A stretch of DNA of 64,000 nucleotides from Fragum whitleyi. Lineage: Eukaryota; Mollusca; Bivalvia; Cardiida; Cardiidae. Within the stretch, counting starts at the first letter, position 1. The number at the start of each line of letters is the position of its first letter. Positions 24,010 to 37,772 of this stretch are shown piece after piece. Location of the stretch: assembly GCA_948146395.1 (NCBI GenBank), contig OX411543.1, positions 68,831,474-68,895,473 on the forward strand. The letters are read 5' to 3'. The translations under genes and the position numbers were made by a program. The notes below the pieces were generated by a model, which searched no databases, was not told where the DNA came from, and saw only the letters and a program-made list of their open reading frames with translations.

Positions 24010-27000
24010 CTATAGAAACAAAAGAATGATATTGTAAATACATAAATGAGAAGCAAATTGCGTTCGGTGATTCGCTAAGTTATAAATGACAAGCTTATAA
24101 AACGGATTTCTAGTTAAGAGTAAATGTTACACCAAAATCACATCTTTGCAAGAATATTATAAATCTATTGATAATAAATGTATTATTTCTCTAAAATCAA
24201 TCTTCGTTTTAAAAAATCAAATACTTAACATGCTTTGGAAAAGTCTATAAAAGATCTGCGATATTTTACAAAGTATTCTTTTCTTTTATATTAAGAACCC
24301 GTTAGTGGTTTATATGAACTGGAAGTATTTAGAACTAATCGAAATTTTATAATACGATAGGAAAAAAATATTTCATACAATCTAACAGAGGTGAAAGCTA
24401 ATTTGTAAACCATGCAAAGTTAGTAAGGTATGTCTACAATGGTAGTCAATGAAAAGTGAGCCACTTTAAAAACGCTGCTTATCTGTCTCCTTATTCATCA
24501 TTGGCATTTCATTGCTTAATGATTTCTAAACGTCAAATGAAATTCTTATTTGCGCATCTGAGATTTTTTAAAGAAATGCTTGGATATGATAGACATCTAT
24601 CTTAAAACTCATATTTAAAAATTCTTGTAACAGCATGATTAAGTAATAAATTCCCGGTAAATAATACAGACAGTGATGAAATCAACGAAATGTAACGAAA
24701 TAATTATATACCTTTTTGGACAGGCTTTGACTTATCAAAAAAGGTTTTTTGGAAGCTAAATATATAATCTAAATATATCAATTTATAAAAAAGAAGTTAT
24801 TAGAAAAATGAGTCTGATATTATTCCTTGTATTCTATTTGATTCCCTGTGTGTAGGATGTGTTCTTTTAATTTCCTATATTCGGGTTTTGCAGGAGACTC
24901 CCCCACCCATGAAATGAATTTTATAAATATATCAATCCCTATAACATTGTTTACGATAAATCCACGCTATACTCAAAGCTTAGGCAGACAGTATATGCTT
25001 ATAACAGCCTGCACTAACTTGCAGTCTGATATTAGCCTTTACTACCGGATTACTTCTGAATAATAAAGCCAGACTGGTTGAAAACCCCTGAAAATAAGTA
25101 ATTTGTTTTAAAAGAAATCTGAATTCAGCAGAATATGTTGATAAGTAATTCATGGTGAGTGCTAGATGTATGGTAAGGCTTTATATTCCGTAGCAACATT
25201 CCATTATACCAAACTAAGAATATTGTTTCTGTATACGTACCGCGTTTGTCATGATTTGATTCCGCTGCAACGACAGAAGAAAACAAACAAAATTTAACAA
25301 AAAATATATCGTTGCAGAAATTATAATGCAAGTACAGTATACTTCATTATCGCTAAAACGAACAGCACAGAATATTTGCTATGGAATAAAGATAGTTCTA
25401 TACAATAACAAACACATGCATAAGTCACCGGGTAGTCAAACAAATCAATCTCATGTCGATACCCTTATCGTGTATGATAGGTTTTGTAAATGTGTATAAA
25501 TATATATGTAACTCCAAAACAAACGTCCACAAACTATGAATTGAAATAATCAAAAATCTTATACGAATTTTAATCCTTCGTTACTCCTTTTAATAGAATA
25601 ACCATAAAGCCGCATGCATGGGATGAAATAACGATTCTACCCGAGACCGTTGTTATACAGATACGCCTTGCTTGACAACACCATCAAAGGAAAGTTCAAA
25701 CGGATTAAAATGGTTATTCGATAATGGATAAGAGTACCCATTTCTCAAGTGAGCTCTATCGCAATGGTCACACAATAAAACGTTTTTTTGTTGTTGTTTT
25801 TAACCTGTTCATATTGTCTGAAAGATCTTTTGAGACCCTACACATTGCATAGTTTGAGAGTGGTTGGGGTGAAGATTCATCCTGTAATAATGGTGAAAAT
25901 ACGCCCGGAAGAGGATAAAACAAGCAAATTTATGCTTAAGAACGATTGACATGTTACAGCAGATTCGAAAATTATCAAGCGGTCTTTCAAAGCGACATTT
26001 CCGTATAGTAATCTGGCTTAGAATACGCTACATTGTGCGTCATTATGTCAACAAGATATGTTTATTGTTAGTGTGCTAATGATAAACAGATTGTCCGCTT
26101 TAGTCGAACATTAATACGACTTGATGTCGGTAACTTGTCTTCGCAGTAACGAGTAGAAGCTAAAGCACGTGGCTCGTTGCACCAGTCTTTGATATTCAGT
26201 CAAAAAAATGTTCAAAGCAGTTCAAACGTTTTTAGAATCACCCTTCAAGGTTCAGGGACAGTTTGAAGTTTGCATTGATATTTCTTTAAATGGCTTGCCT
26301 CCGTAGACACAATTTTGGCTCATAACATTCTTGCGAAACATTTGACGTCAGCAGCGTTTTTAAGATTTTAAAAAGGTTAACTGCCAGGTGCTAAAATGTC
26401 ATTCAATGTACATTTAATCTTTTCAACAAATCTTTGTGTATCAGATCCCGTAAGCTTAGGGAACACGTTCGCTAAAGAGGCGTGGAACCTAATAGTCAAA
26501 AGATCGGTCTAGAAAAGATAGTCGTTTTTGACAGGTATTACAATAAATAATGCAATAAAGGCTAAATAAAAAGATCGGTCTAGAAAAGATGGTCGTTTTT
26601 GACAGGTATTACAATAAATAATGCAATAAAGGCTAAATAAAAAGATCGGTCTACAAAAGATAGTCGTTTTTGACAGGTATTACAATAAAAAATGCAATAA
26701 AGGCTAAACGGTTTAAAAGATAGTCGTTTTTGACAGGTATTACAATAAACAATGCAATTAAGGCTAAATGGTTAAGTAATTAAGGAATATATATTTGTGG
26801 ATGTTTCATTTGGAGTTAAGTACATGTACATATTTGCGACTCAAACGCTCCAGAATTTCCTCCGTATTTGTCTAGTTTCACGCTAAGCAGTCTTTATTCC
26901 AAATAACTACGTTATCAACACCATTCCAAATTAAATAAAGATAGTAATGATCATAAAACAATCGAAATATGCTATCAATTGAAATACCTCGATTATTTAA

Positions 27001-30000
27001 TATCATCAATCCTAGACAATATGTTTGTAATTCTTTTAAAAAAATAAATAATTGGGAGCGACAATCGTCATCCGGAATACCGTTATAGTGATAAGGTAAA
27101 ATACTTTCCAGAGAATCAAATGAAGAAAATTTAGTAATGAAATATCAAATATTAAAAACAAAATATATCTAAAAAGCGACTAGCAACATCACGAGTACAG
27201 ACAAAGCTTTATAATGTAACCATAATGCAGTTCAGGTTTAGAACAAATATATATAATCAAACCAAATCACCATTTACTGGATTTGCTGAATTTCTTCTTA
27301 CACCAAACCAGAAATTCAAACAAGACGGACAGAAAGGCCCTAAAGTGCTCACCTGAATTCCAGTGAGTAACATTCTGGCAATGTTTCATTCACATTTGCC
27401 TATATGATAGAGAGTTGTTATTCCAAGAATTTATTTTAAAGTCATTATAGACCCTGCCCACCCAGTCATCACGAAGGAGACCCAAAATAAGCCCCTCTCT
27501 GCTATGTCCATATTTATGGGTCCAATCAAAATTTCCGAACAATTTTTAAGAGGGTCACCAAAGGAACATTCTGGTCAAGCTATATTGAAATCGACCGAGA
27601 GGGCTCAAAATAAGCATCGCCCTGTCACGCTCATATTTATGGGCCAATCAAAATTTCCCGACCATTTTTTAACAAGAGGGCCAGAATGGCCCTGAAGCAC
27701 TCACCTGAATTCTATAGGTCCGGTGGATCTCACTTAAGTACGTTTCTGGCAAAGTTTCATTCACATTTGCCTATTTGTTGAGAAGATGTTGTTCTACACA
27801 ATCTTAAAGCCTGAGTGCAACACTGAAAACGGCTTTTCCTCTGCTATGCCCATATCTTTTCTGAGGGAAATCAAAAAAGTTTGAGAATGGTCATAAAAGG
27901 AACATTTCTGCCAAAATTGATTGAAATCCGCCCATTGGTTACTGAGAAAAAGACATTTAAAGATTTCATGCTCAAAAGAAGCCCCGCCCTGCCCTAAAAA
28001 ATTGTTGACGACTTCCGACGCATGGCGGACGGACATAATGTGATAACAAAAGCTCACATTGAGCTCGTTGTGCTCAGGTGAGCTAAAAATAAAGCAAATT
28101 CAATCTGATTATTAATTACCTATTACCTCAAACAGCATTATGGTCAAAGCGAAAAAACACAAAATAGGATATTTGACTGAAACTGTGGTACATGTAGATA
28201 ACATAGGGTCAGGCATGTCTAATACGACCAGCTTACCATCTTTCAACAACCGTTCTATACCATCTTTTCTCTGTCTTTTTACAGTGCCTGTGATAAATAT
28301 GCAGCCACATCAAAATTGTAGTTAAGATATGTCATTCAAAATGAATGAAAATGAAGTTTTATCGTACCTATATTCGGAATATTGATTTATATACCTTGAA
28401 CAGCATTTTAACTTCCTATACTTTGTTTTATTGTATTTTGGAATGGTGTTGAGGATCTGAACACATTCTGATATGATGCTTGTCTTCAATGATTAGTAAG
28501 TGAATGTCTATAAAACGGAAAAATCTAGTGGTACCAAAACTGATGGATCTTATTCTCCCAACTTTGATCTGGTTTAGTAATAATTTCGAGCATCATATCA
28601 AATTGCATTGACTTTAGGTGTACATTGCATGAAAATTAAAATATTACGCATACAATATTGATCCGACTTTCTGAATCCCTTTGATTTTCTTTTTAATTTG
28701 TACAATTTGTTGTTTTTAAAAGAGCTTGATCGTGAGTAACCGTAGATAAGCCAGAGAAGAAAAAACCCGTTGCATATATTTACAGATAGGCAGGAAAAAT
28801 AGTGATTCAGAAAGTCAATTTCTAAAACAATTTTCTAAGAGATGGTGTAATTCACAATATTAAAGTTACAAATAAAAGTCTAAAAATATCATAGAAAATG
28901 TTTATCACCTTTCCTTATATAACTGTCACCCTGGGATCGGGTATTTTTGTTATTAGGTTTACCTTTTATAAACAAATATATTACGTAATCATTCAAGAAT
29001 TGGTAAAAAGTCAAATGAAATCTTTTTTAATGTCAAGGCTATCACATTTAAGCAAAAACCTTAATGTTATCCATGTTTTCCCCTTTTCTTTTCTAGTGCA
29101 CAATTAGCATAATTTACCACTATTAGTTGGTATAATCAAACGCTCAAATAACTAAGAACAAGAGGACCATGAAGGTTTATTCTCCCACCTTCGTCTATTC
29201 TGTTCCTGCGGTGGAAAAATTATGGCTCCGTAGGTGAACACAAGGATATTATAACAAATGTAGGCAAGATTTGCCTTTATAGAATAAAATATTCAATATT
29301 GAATACAAAGGATTGTATCAAGAAAATTGCCTATAAGAGACAGTCCCTTTTCTCCGACATGGATCTGGAACTGAAACGAACTTCTAAACGGTCACTTGGA
29401 TTTTGCTGAATAAGAAATATTTTCTTTGGTTACTTAAATGGGAAGTAGTCGGACTCTATTAGAAAAATCATTCAGGGAGAATCTTTAATAAACATTCACT
29501 TGAAAAACTGTGAGGAAAGCAGCGAATTTGACGGGAATGCAAAGCTTGATTTCAAAATTAACATTGGTGGGTGGGGTAATTTTAGAGTTTTATCCTTGTT
29601 TGAGAAACACAAGAACGACAAGGCTATTTTCTTCAGGGAATTGGTGACCGACACGTAATGGCCATCAAATTTTGTCACTTATAGGATTAATCGCCAAGTA
29701 TTTCTAAGACCGAAAATTTGAAATTCTTCGAAAATGTGCAACTTTTGTGACTTTCGTGATTGAGGGTTCCTGTGTTTGATCGTTTGCTACAGACACCAAG
29801 GACACAAATTCGAATCCATTTTTCTTCTAGAATACGCCAAATTGAAAATAAAAGAAAGTTCATTCAAGGACTAAAGATATGGTAAAATAAGGCAATTGCA
29901 AGTTGGCCGCTTAGAAGTTCGTTTCAGTGTTTTTATTTTACATCGATTGGGAAATAAGTTCTTTCAAATAAGATTAATCCCTACTGGTTCTCTTTCCAGG

Positions 30001-32969
30001 AAACTTCACCAGTACTCGCGCCCCGTATCATAAGTTGTCAACAAAATCAATTCGAATTTTTCTTATGACCAGACAAATCTTCCAGCATTTTCAAATCGGA
30101 CATAGGCAAAAATGTTGGCCTCTATACTGGTAATAAGTAAAATGTCATAAAGGTTCCTTTTCCTCCAAAACCTATTTCCATGCCACCAAAATCAAAAGGT
30201 ATATATATAAACTGTTTTGACGAACATTCAAGTTAGAGAAATAACGAATGAAAATTGTGACCTATAAATTGATGTAAAGGGATATGCCATGAACACCAAT
30301 ACGCCCGCGACATAAGTCTCAATGCTACCAAAATCTATAGGGATAGCTTATTTTGATGACAAATATTGCAGTGCTTCTGATGGGGCGAACTTTTGCGCAA
30401 CACCATTGAAACCATTAAAAAGATCACTTTATTTTTTTTTAAATTTTCGAAATCAACATTCAAAAGACAAAGGATGTGATGTTAGAATTAGCCCGTTTAA
30501 TTATGAAAATCGCTTATTTGGGCCAAAACTTCGGAGTAGCATTTGGAGCGCACTCTTGGAAAATTTTGCGGAAAAAGTTTTTGATGATAGTTTGCCTTTT
30601 AGTGTTTTTTGTCAAAACAGATTAGGAAACTTTCTAGTATCAACTTATGATCAGGTGGTCAGTGGTCTAAAATCCATGACAAAATATTTCTGTAGAACTT
30701 GTATAAACAATCAAGAAGGAGGTTTTAGCAGTGTCAAGTTTTCATTTCTTCTGGAATATCAAAGAACCCATGCGTTTCTGCAATCTTCATGTTTAATACT
30801 GTATAATAATACAAGAAAATAACATACTTACCATTTAAGACTAGGACTTGTTTACTGGTAATTGCTAAATCAGAACTTCTGCATATATAATTCCCAGAAT
30901 CTGTCATTTCGCTCCTATCTATCACCAATTTGCTATGGAGAGTCTTTGTTTCAGTTATTCTGAATTTCACAATACTAACACCTTTCTTTTGGTTTTGTTT
31001 GATTTTAACGCCGTCTTTAAACCAATCGATATCCTCCGGTGGAAAGGAATCCCCTGTGGCGTTACATATTAATGAGATTTTGTTGCCTTTTTCTACGAAA
31101 GGTTCCCCTGCGATTATGATTGCTGTAAGACAAATGATAGACGGAATGTAAATATGTAAATATTACAAGTTATGGAATACTTTAAATCTATCATGAAACA
31201 ATTAAGATAGGTTTATTGTGTCGACTTATTAATACCAAGAATTATGACTTTAATTTACTTTATTTCGAATCACTTTACGGTAATCTATGTCAATTATGTA
31301 CGGAATGTGTACGAATTGCAATCTACTTCATAACAATAAAATACTTAAACAGAGAGAAAAAATATATGTTAGGTATATTATGGTAAGAAAATACACAAGA
31401 AGGCAGGATAGTCTTTCACAAATTGTCCTTTTCTATCAAATACATGTCTTACATGATAATCGACGAATTATTAAAATGGTATAAATCAGAACGAAAATGT
31501 CAGAAAACTTCATCATCAGTAAAGCCGGTGTTCAATAAACAAGATCTTACTTCGAACTAAGGACAAACAAAAATGTTCAAAACGAGATTAAAGATAAAGA
31601 AAAATGAGGGCCGTGATAAACCTATATTGCTGACCTCAGTGAGTCAACTCATAACCTGTGAATTACGTTATAAATACTAGAGATTGTTTGATGTACATTT
31701 AGGGTAGTTTTGAAAGAAACATAATTAAGTCCTACTGCAATTAGATTTTTTTTAAATGTTGATAAATTTGCAGTCTTTCTGTTACCATGGAAACCAAAGT
31801 TATCGATGGAATTGAATTCTTTTAACAACTAAAGTAGACCTACACCCTAAGAACATCCCTTGCAAGTTTGAGCTTGATTGACCCAATGGTGTAGTAGAAG
31901 ATAAAATGGAATTAAATTCTTTAAAAAAACTAATGTAGAGCTGTCTCGAAGGAATGTCCCTGCCAAGTTTCAGCTTGATTGGCAAAGTGGTTTAAAAGAA
32001 GAAGATTTTTTTTTTTAAAGATTTTTGGCAATTTTCACTCTACGTTTCCATGGAAATTCGAGTTTTAGATGAAATTAAATTCTTTTAACAAGTTTAGTAT
32101 ACCTTCACACAAGTTTTAGCTTAAGATTTTTTTCTTAGATTTTAGGTTATTTTCGGCCTTTCTGTTACCATGGAAACCAGAGTTTTTGATAAAATTAAAT
32201 TATTTTAACAAATTTTGAAGAGCTTTATCCAACGAACATTCAAAGTTTCAGCTTGATTGGCCTAGTAGTTAAGGAGGGGAAAATTTTTTTCCTAAGATTT
32301 TCAGCAATTTTCGGGATTTTTTAACCTTTCCATAACCATAAACCAGAGTTTTTGATGAAATTAAAATCGTTTTACAACTTTTGAAGAGCTTCACTCAAGA
32401 AACATCTCAGTCAAGTTTTAGGCCTAGTGCTTTAAGAGGAGAAGAATTTTTTCTAAGATTTTCGGCCTTTCTGTTATCATGGCAACCAGAGTTTTTTTTA
32501 AGAGGTAAATTCTTTTAACAACTTTTGAAGAATTTCAACCGAGGAACATCCCTGTCGAGTTTCAGCTTGAATGGCCCAATAGTTTTGGGAGAAGGAGATG
32601 TTTAAAGAAATTGTTGACGTACGGACAGACGGACGGACGATGGACGAACGGCGGACGATGAGTGATCACAATAGCTCACCTTGAACACTTTGTGCTCAGG
32701 TTAGCTAAAAACCTATCAAATGATTTAGTGTTATACCGAATTGATATTTGAATAATCTATTAATTATTTAATCAAAATAGATTCAACAACTTCTCATTCA
32801 ATTCAATTATTCAGATTTAAAGTTTATTTCAAAGAGGGGTATTTTTTCAAACGTGTTGAAACGGTAACAACGCTTTTTGAATAGGACATTTAATCATTTT
32901 TTAATCATTTTTTAAATAAATTTGTCTTAAAGATTAAGTTAATATTTATTTCAAAACACGTTCTTATCG

Positions 32970-33010
<41 letters not shown>

Positions 33011-36000
33011 TTTTTTAATAATTTCCGGTTTGAAACTAACTTAAAGTGTTTCATTGAAATGGGGGTAATTTGAAGCCTATCTTCTCTGAAGTTATAAATA
33101 CGAACATGATTTGAAATCATTTCCTAATAAGGAAAACGTTTATTTCAAAGACTTGAGACTCCATTTCAATACAAATTCTCTTTAAACTATTAATTTTAAG
33201 GATAAGTTTATTTTTAAAAAAATGGTAAAATATTTATTTCAAAACGCCTTGTTTTCGATTCAACTCGTTTTGAAAAAAATGCCCCTGCTTCAGACTAACA
33301 CTGTACTACTGAAATACAATGTGAGATTGTACAAATTTAATTTCTTAGTTCATCCTCTTAACCATTTTAGTGGGTTTTTGATAAATATCCTTCGGACATA
33401 CATCGATTTTAGCCAATATCAAAATAGTGTTTGGATGAATTTTCTCAAAGGATCGCCAAAGATGTTTTAATTAATGTTGTTGTTGTTGTGTTGTATTGTT
33501 ATAGCATTATACAACATATTATTGCTGTTGCCTTGAAAGGAGGGTTTTATTCCAAATGGAGTTGGTATCGAATTGACATACGATTTCGATGGTATATGAT
33601 AATGCCAACCCACTTTGAAATGATTTATTTCAAAATGTTTTTTTTTTATTTCAAAGCGGGTTGTAACAAAGCGATATGAATGAATAAGATGTTAGATGAT
33701 AAGCCCTGATAGACCGCCACCATTATTTCTTTAAATATCATTACGTACACTCGCCTCTTGGTGCTGGGGAATCTGAAAATATAGAAAAAAACGGAACACT
33801 TGCTTATCATATATTTCAAGTGAAGCCAGTTATCGGCCGCTCATAGTGAATGCGTAAAGTACCGACCCTGTTCAAACTACATTCATAGTGGAGTAACATA
33901 AAAACAGGCTCACTCACGATGCCGACAGGCTTGTTATATTGGCTCTTAATTTCGATGATGTGACAAACTGTTTATTACTAGTAAGATAAAAGCCCAGTTG
34001 TTGTTAAAATGTAGATTCTTATAAAAGATTTTATGCGAGGTGTTATAGTTAATATTTTTCTTTTCATCTATTAACCACATTTTGGAAAATCCAGACTAGA
34101 AAGATATATTTTTCTCTTTTTATTAATTCAATAGTTACACTTAAGTGTTATTCAACCATTAGGAGGAAATTGGGGGAAATGTGAAAAAAGTCTAAAAGAA
34201 AAAGAGATATATTCCAAGTTTACAAACCTTATAATAAAGTACCTACTTCGGTGCCATACACTTTTTAATCCCTTGTCTTGAAGTTTTTATCATAAATACA
34301 CTTTTTAGAGGGAATAAAAAAAAATCAGAATTTTACAAGTGACAATCCCCTTTAAATATTAAGTTAATTTTGAATGCTTTTCATGAAATTTAAATCATAC
34401 CAGAACAAATAATAAAATCAGGAAAATGTCTGTTACTATTTCAACAATATACGATTTTCTCCTACACCATTGCAAGCACTGACATTAGTACATAATATAT
34501 ATCTCCATATGAAGTTATGCACGTGTAATATTGAAGGCCCTACTTATTTTAGTTGCTGAATTATCTACCCTCGAACTTGTCAATTTAACCACTTCTTATA
34601 TTGCCCGGTACTTAACTTTTACGTTTTTTTAGTCAATGCCTCGATATTCATGCAGAATGGACCTAACTGTTAACTTGTGTTCTTGATATCTACAGGACAC
34701 TAACGATGAATTTACTCCCCTTGAACTTGTACAAGCCAGTTTGTTACCATACTAGTATTTGTTGCCATATTATTTCCCGTGAGCTTGTATTTTTTATTAT
34801 TTTTTGTTATCATATTGCAAACACATAATGTACTGATACATGTAGCACTTAAACTGGAACTAATTTCCTGGAAGGGTGAAGCTAATTATATCTTTTTCGA
34901 AAGAAAATTCTTCACACTGTATTCCATAGATGAAAAGGTATTTATTGGCTTTGTTTATGGCAATCAAGCTTTTTCATTATACTTACCTATGACATTCAAA
35001 CGGATAAAACGTCGCAATATGGAAGCTGTGCTTATTTGACATTCATATCTACCGGCGTCTTGTGGCTGTACATTATTTATGATGAGATTCCATTCGTCTC
35101 GGAGAGGTAGATGTGATACTGTGAGTTTCTTGTCGCCATTCCAAACAACTTTGCCAACAGTTAGAACCGTATTACCGTCCTCCCGTTTCCATATTACCTA
35201 AAATACAGATATCAAGTATTATTTTACTAAGTAAAGAATAACTGTGTACTTTTAGAAGGGTCTTGCTATCTTTTAGTTTGTTTGTCTATTCTTTTATCCA
35301 TTATTTGATCACGTAAAACTAATGACTATTTTATGTTTTCTGTAAGTCAGCTATTTTGTTCCGATAATTAAACATGATAAGTTCATCCCGATTTATTATT
35401 CTTAAATACAGATAAAACAAGGTGTGTTTGTTAAAAACCAATCCCCCCCGCGACTGCCCTTTTTTTGAAACAGTTGTTTCGTACATAAGTATGTAAATAG
35501 TTAGAATATCTCAAATGCTGCTTTAAACCACTTGTAAACAATGAGTATCTTTTACAAGTTTCTTATGTCATGAATGAGTGACTTTCACAAAAAACCATGA
35601 CCTTGAACAATGTCCTTGATATTGTTATGCATGTAAAGGTCTTATCGTAAGCAATAAACATGCTAAATTTCAATGCCCTATGACATACTAATTCAAAGTT
35701 ATCGCTTATGTAAATTTTAATTTTACAAAAAAACACCTGACATTGGAAAATGACCTTAGGCTTGACTGGTGACATTAGAGATGATATCGTAAAAGCGGTC
35801 TTGTATGAAGAAATCTTTGAGTGAGATACGAAGGCCCTAATACTTACAAATCAAACATTATGGCCATTGTTTAAGTTTTATGTTGAACATCCCAAGCGAT
35901 TTTCATGTGAAACATGAAGGCTCTATGACTTATTATGGCCATTGTTAAAGCGCTTTGTATCGCAAAACCAGACAAACAGAGTAAACAGACAGACAGGGCT

Positions 36001-37736
36001 AAAACAATATACCCCAGATCTATTAAGGGGGGGGGGGGATAAAAAGTATAAGTCTTGTACCTAATAATGTTTCATTATAGAAATTAGTCTCGAATATATG
36101 TATTTCGAGGTTCACTTCCATGCCAAATAAAGCCATCAAAGTACTAATAGTAATCCCAAATATATTTACTACATTAAGAAAAAGTTTAACTAAATATTAA
36201 GTTATTTTGCAGTATTTATCTGTAGCAAAATTTTTTAGATGTAAGAAATATATGTAAATCAAGAGTCGTCCGAGACGTGTTTTGCTCCCCGAATAAGGAT
36301 TTGTCACAGAATTGTATGCCATAATTGTACATTTTCAATTGAAAAATGCTACTTGAGTTTGAAAATATAAACGCTTCATGGCATGGAGCCCCTTATTTAC
36401 ACGACGGAGCTTTATCGGGTCATAGTAAGAAAAACAATTCCTGTGACACTTAAAAAGAACAACATTTTTTGTGAATTAAAAGAAATTTTAGCAATTTGTA
36501 AAGGATATATATTTGAAAAAAAATTAGCTTGACAATATGACCTTGACCGATGACATTGATTTTGGTGTCTGCTGAAAGGTTTTGTCCGAAGTAATAAACA
36601 TTGGGAGTATGAAGGAAAAAATCATATTACTTACATGTACAATTGGCAAATTATGGACAGTGTTTAACGTTTGAATTTCCAAAAGTCTGATCATGAGAAA
36701 TGACCTTGAACTTGGTACCAACAGAAAGCTCTTGCAACAAGCAATCCACATATGAAATATGAAGCTTTATCATTTATCAAACAAAAGGTATAACCAATTT
36801 AAGTTTTTTGTCGAGAAACGGAGAGCTTACTTAAAGCTAACATTTTAAACACCGTTCTTTCCTTGAAGCTTTTTTGTAAGCAATTTTCGAATAGTTTATG
36901 GTAAAAGGGATCTAATCTGCTACTCAATTTTAAAATTTTATTTAATCCTGGCAATCATAAGAGAAGAAATTAGGGAAAGTGTTTTTTACATTAGGGCCGA
37001 TTTTTCCGTGACGAGGCCTCAAGTTACATAACCTGGAAAATTGACCGGCGTGTTAGCATAGGCAGTTCACATTTGAAGTTTAATTTAACATTGCACACGG
37101 ATTATGGAGAAATCGCTGTGGACGGACAGACGGACGGACGGATAGACAAAGTGATGGCTATATGCAACCCCTTCGGGATACATAAATAATATCGGTAAAG
37201 TCTACAGAATCCCGAGACAATGTCTATCCCCGGTCAACATAAGGGCATTTAGAAGCCAAACATTTTCTTTATATAGGAGGAAATTGATGTCCTACAACCG
37301 TAATTGATTAAACAATTTTTCACGCTTAACGGAGATGACAAAAAAGCCGGGTTCATTGACGCTTGATGAATTATTCCAAATAAACGGGGCATTCCGATAA
37401 AAAATGATAGGACTAGGCTATAAGCAGGATCATTGTTAAAACGTATAATAGTAATTCAGACAACAATAGAATGCTTTAATGTCAGTTTATTTTGTTATAT
37501 TACCAAATCTAGGTCCGTCTTCTTTCTGAGGAATATTTCAGCGTATTTCAACAACAGATGTAAACCTTTTTTCCTGTTTGCACATTGTGTCTTATAATCT
37601 TTTGAAAAGTCACAATTTATCAAAAAATAAAAAATGAATAAAATTCAAACTACCATATCTTTTGTTAATATTTTACAGTATTGATCGCCTCCTTTTGATT
37701 ACATTGATGTCAGTCTCTCCTCACTCTTTTTCTCTG

Positions 37737-37772
<36 letters not shown>

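Noticed and set aside
26498..26773. CRISPR-like array
   Set aside because: The whole 71-bp unit repeats with no unique spacers, and the DNA is animal.
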